From an uncultured Blastococcus sp. (lineage in GTDB: Bacteria; Actinomycetota; Actinomycetes; Mycobacteriales; Antricoccaceae), in assembly GCA_946221975.1 (NCBI GenBank), contig CAMIGT010000100.1:1-6050 (forward strand): DNA of 6,050 nucleotides, written 5' to 3'. The notes beneath the pieces were generated by a model. It was not told the origin of the DNA and did no database searches. It saw only the letters and a program-made list of their open reading frames with translations. The translations under genes were made by a program, and so were the position numbers. Positions 5,998-6,050 of this stretch are shown in pieces. Position 1 is the first letter of the stretch; every line of letters starts with the position of its first letter.

Positions 5998-6026
5998 TTT
6001 GTAGCGCTCTAGGGCGGCGGTCTCAA
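5998..6026 (-). promoter_or_regulatory. Sigma70-like promoter for the DUF3054 gene
   Basis: On the minus strand TTGAGA (6026-6021, 5/6 match to the -35 consensus) is followed by a 17-base spacer and TACAAA (6003-5998, 4/6 match to the -10 consensus). Transcription would start near 5991 and give a leader of about 40 bases before the GTG at 5952. This is the best-formed promoter in the window. The surrounding sequence is also more AT-rich than the rest. Confidence 0.5.
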
Positions 6027-6050
6027 CCCGTGGATGCAAATCTGCTGGTC

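Noticed and set aside
1..6050. tRNA or other RNA genes, CRISPR array, insertion sequence or phage attachment site
   Set aside because: Gaps between genes are 0-130 bp and none contains a cloverleaf, spaced direct repeats, a transposase fragment or an integrase. Base composition is even across the genes, so there is no sign of recent transfer.

Overview
The window is very GC-rich, and its coding frames show the strong third-position G/C bias and long antisense shadow ORFs of a high-GC actinobacterium. The protein families fit that reading: a COG3573-type FAD-binding dehydrogenase, a DUF3054 membrane protein, an actinobacterial-looking Fpg/Nei variant and a FadD-like CoA ligase. Genus cannot be assigned from the sequence alone. 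Nothing here looks like a prophage, insertion sequence, CRISPR array or RNA gene, and the window is almost fully coding.

Layout from left to right. (1) Minus strand, 1-1016: 5' part of a FAD-binding dehydrogenase that runs off the left edge. (2) A 130-bp divergent promoter region carrying a near-perfect 19-bp dyad. (3) Plus strand, 1147-2770: an alpha/beta hydrolase whose stop codon overlaps the start of an unusual Fpg/Nei-family DNA glycosylase, so the two are probably translationally coupled. (4) Minus strand, 2771-3418: an HxlR-family regulator whose stop codon directly abuts the glycosylase stop. (5) A 100-bp divergent gap, then plus strand 3519-3845: a single-domain rhodanese. (6) A 72-bp convergent gap filled mostly by a palindromic element that resembles a dispersed actinobacterial intergenic repeat and could act as a terminator. 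(7) Minus strand, 3918-5540: an acyl-CoA ligase, preceded 46 bp upstream on the same strand by a small DUF3054 membrane protein (5587-5952), which has a plausible sigma70-like promoter near the right edge.

Functionally this is a mixed housekeeping and metabolic neighbourhood: lipid or steroid-type catabolism (dehydrogenase, CoA ligase, possibly the hydrolase), DNA base-excision repair, and thiol/sulfur chemistry (rhodanese beside a one-cysteine HxlR regulator). The most distinctive items are the glycosylase, which lacks several residues used by classical Fpg, the palindromic repeat, and the HxlR-rhodanese divergent pair. I did not find convincing evidence of a new multi-gene system.
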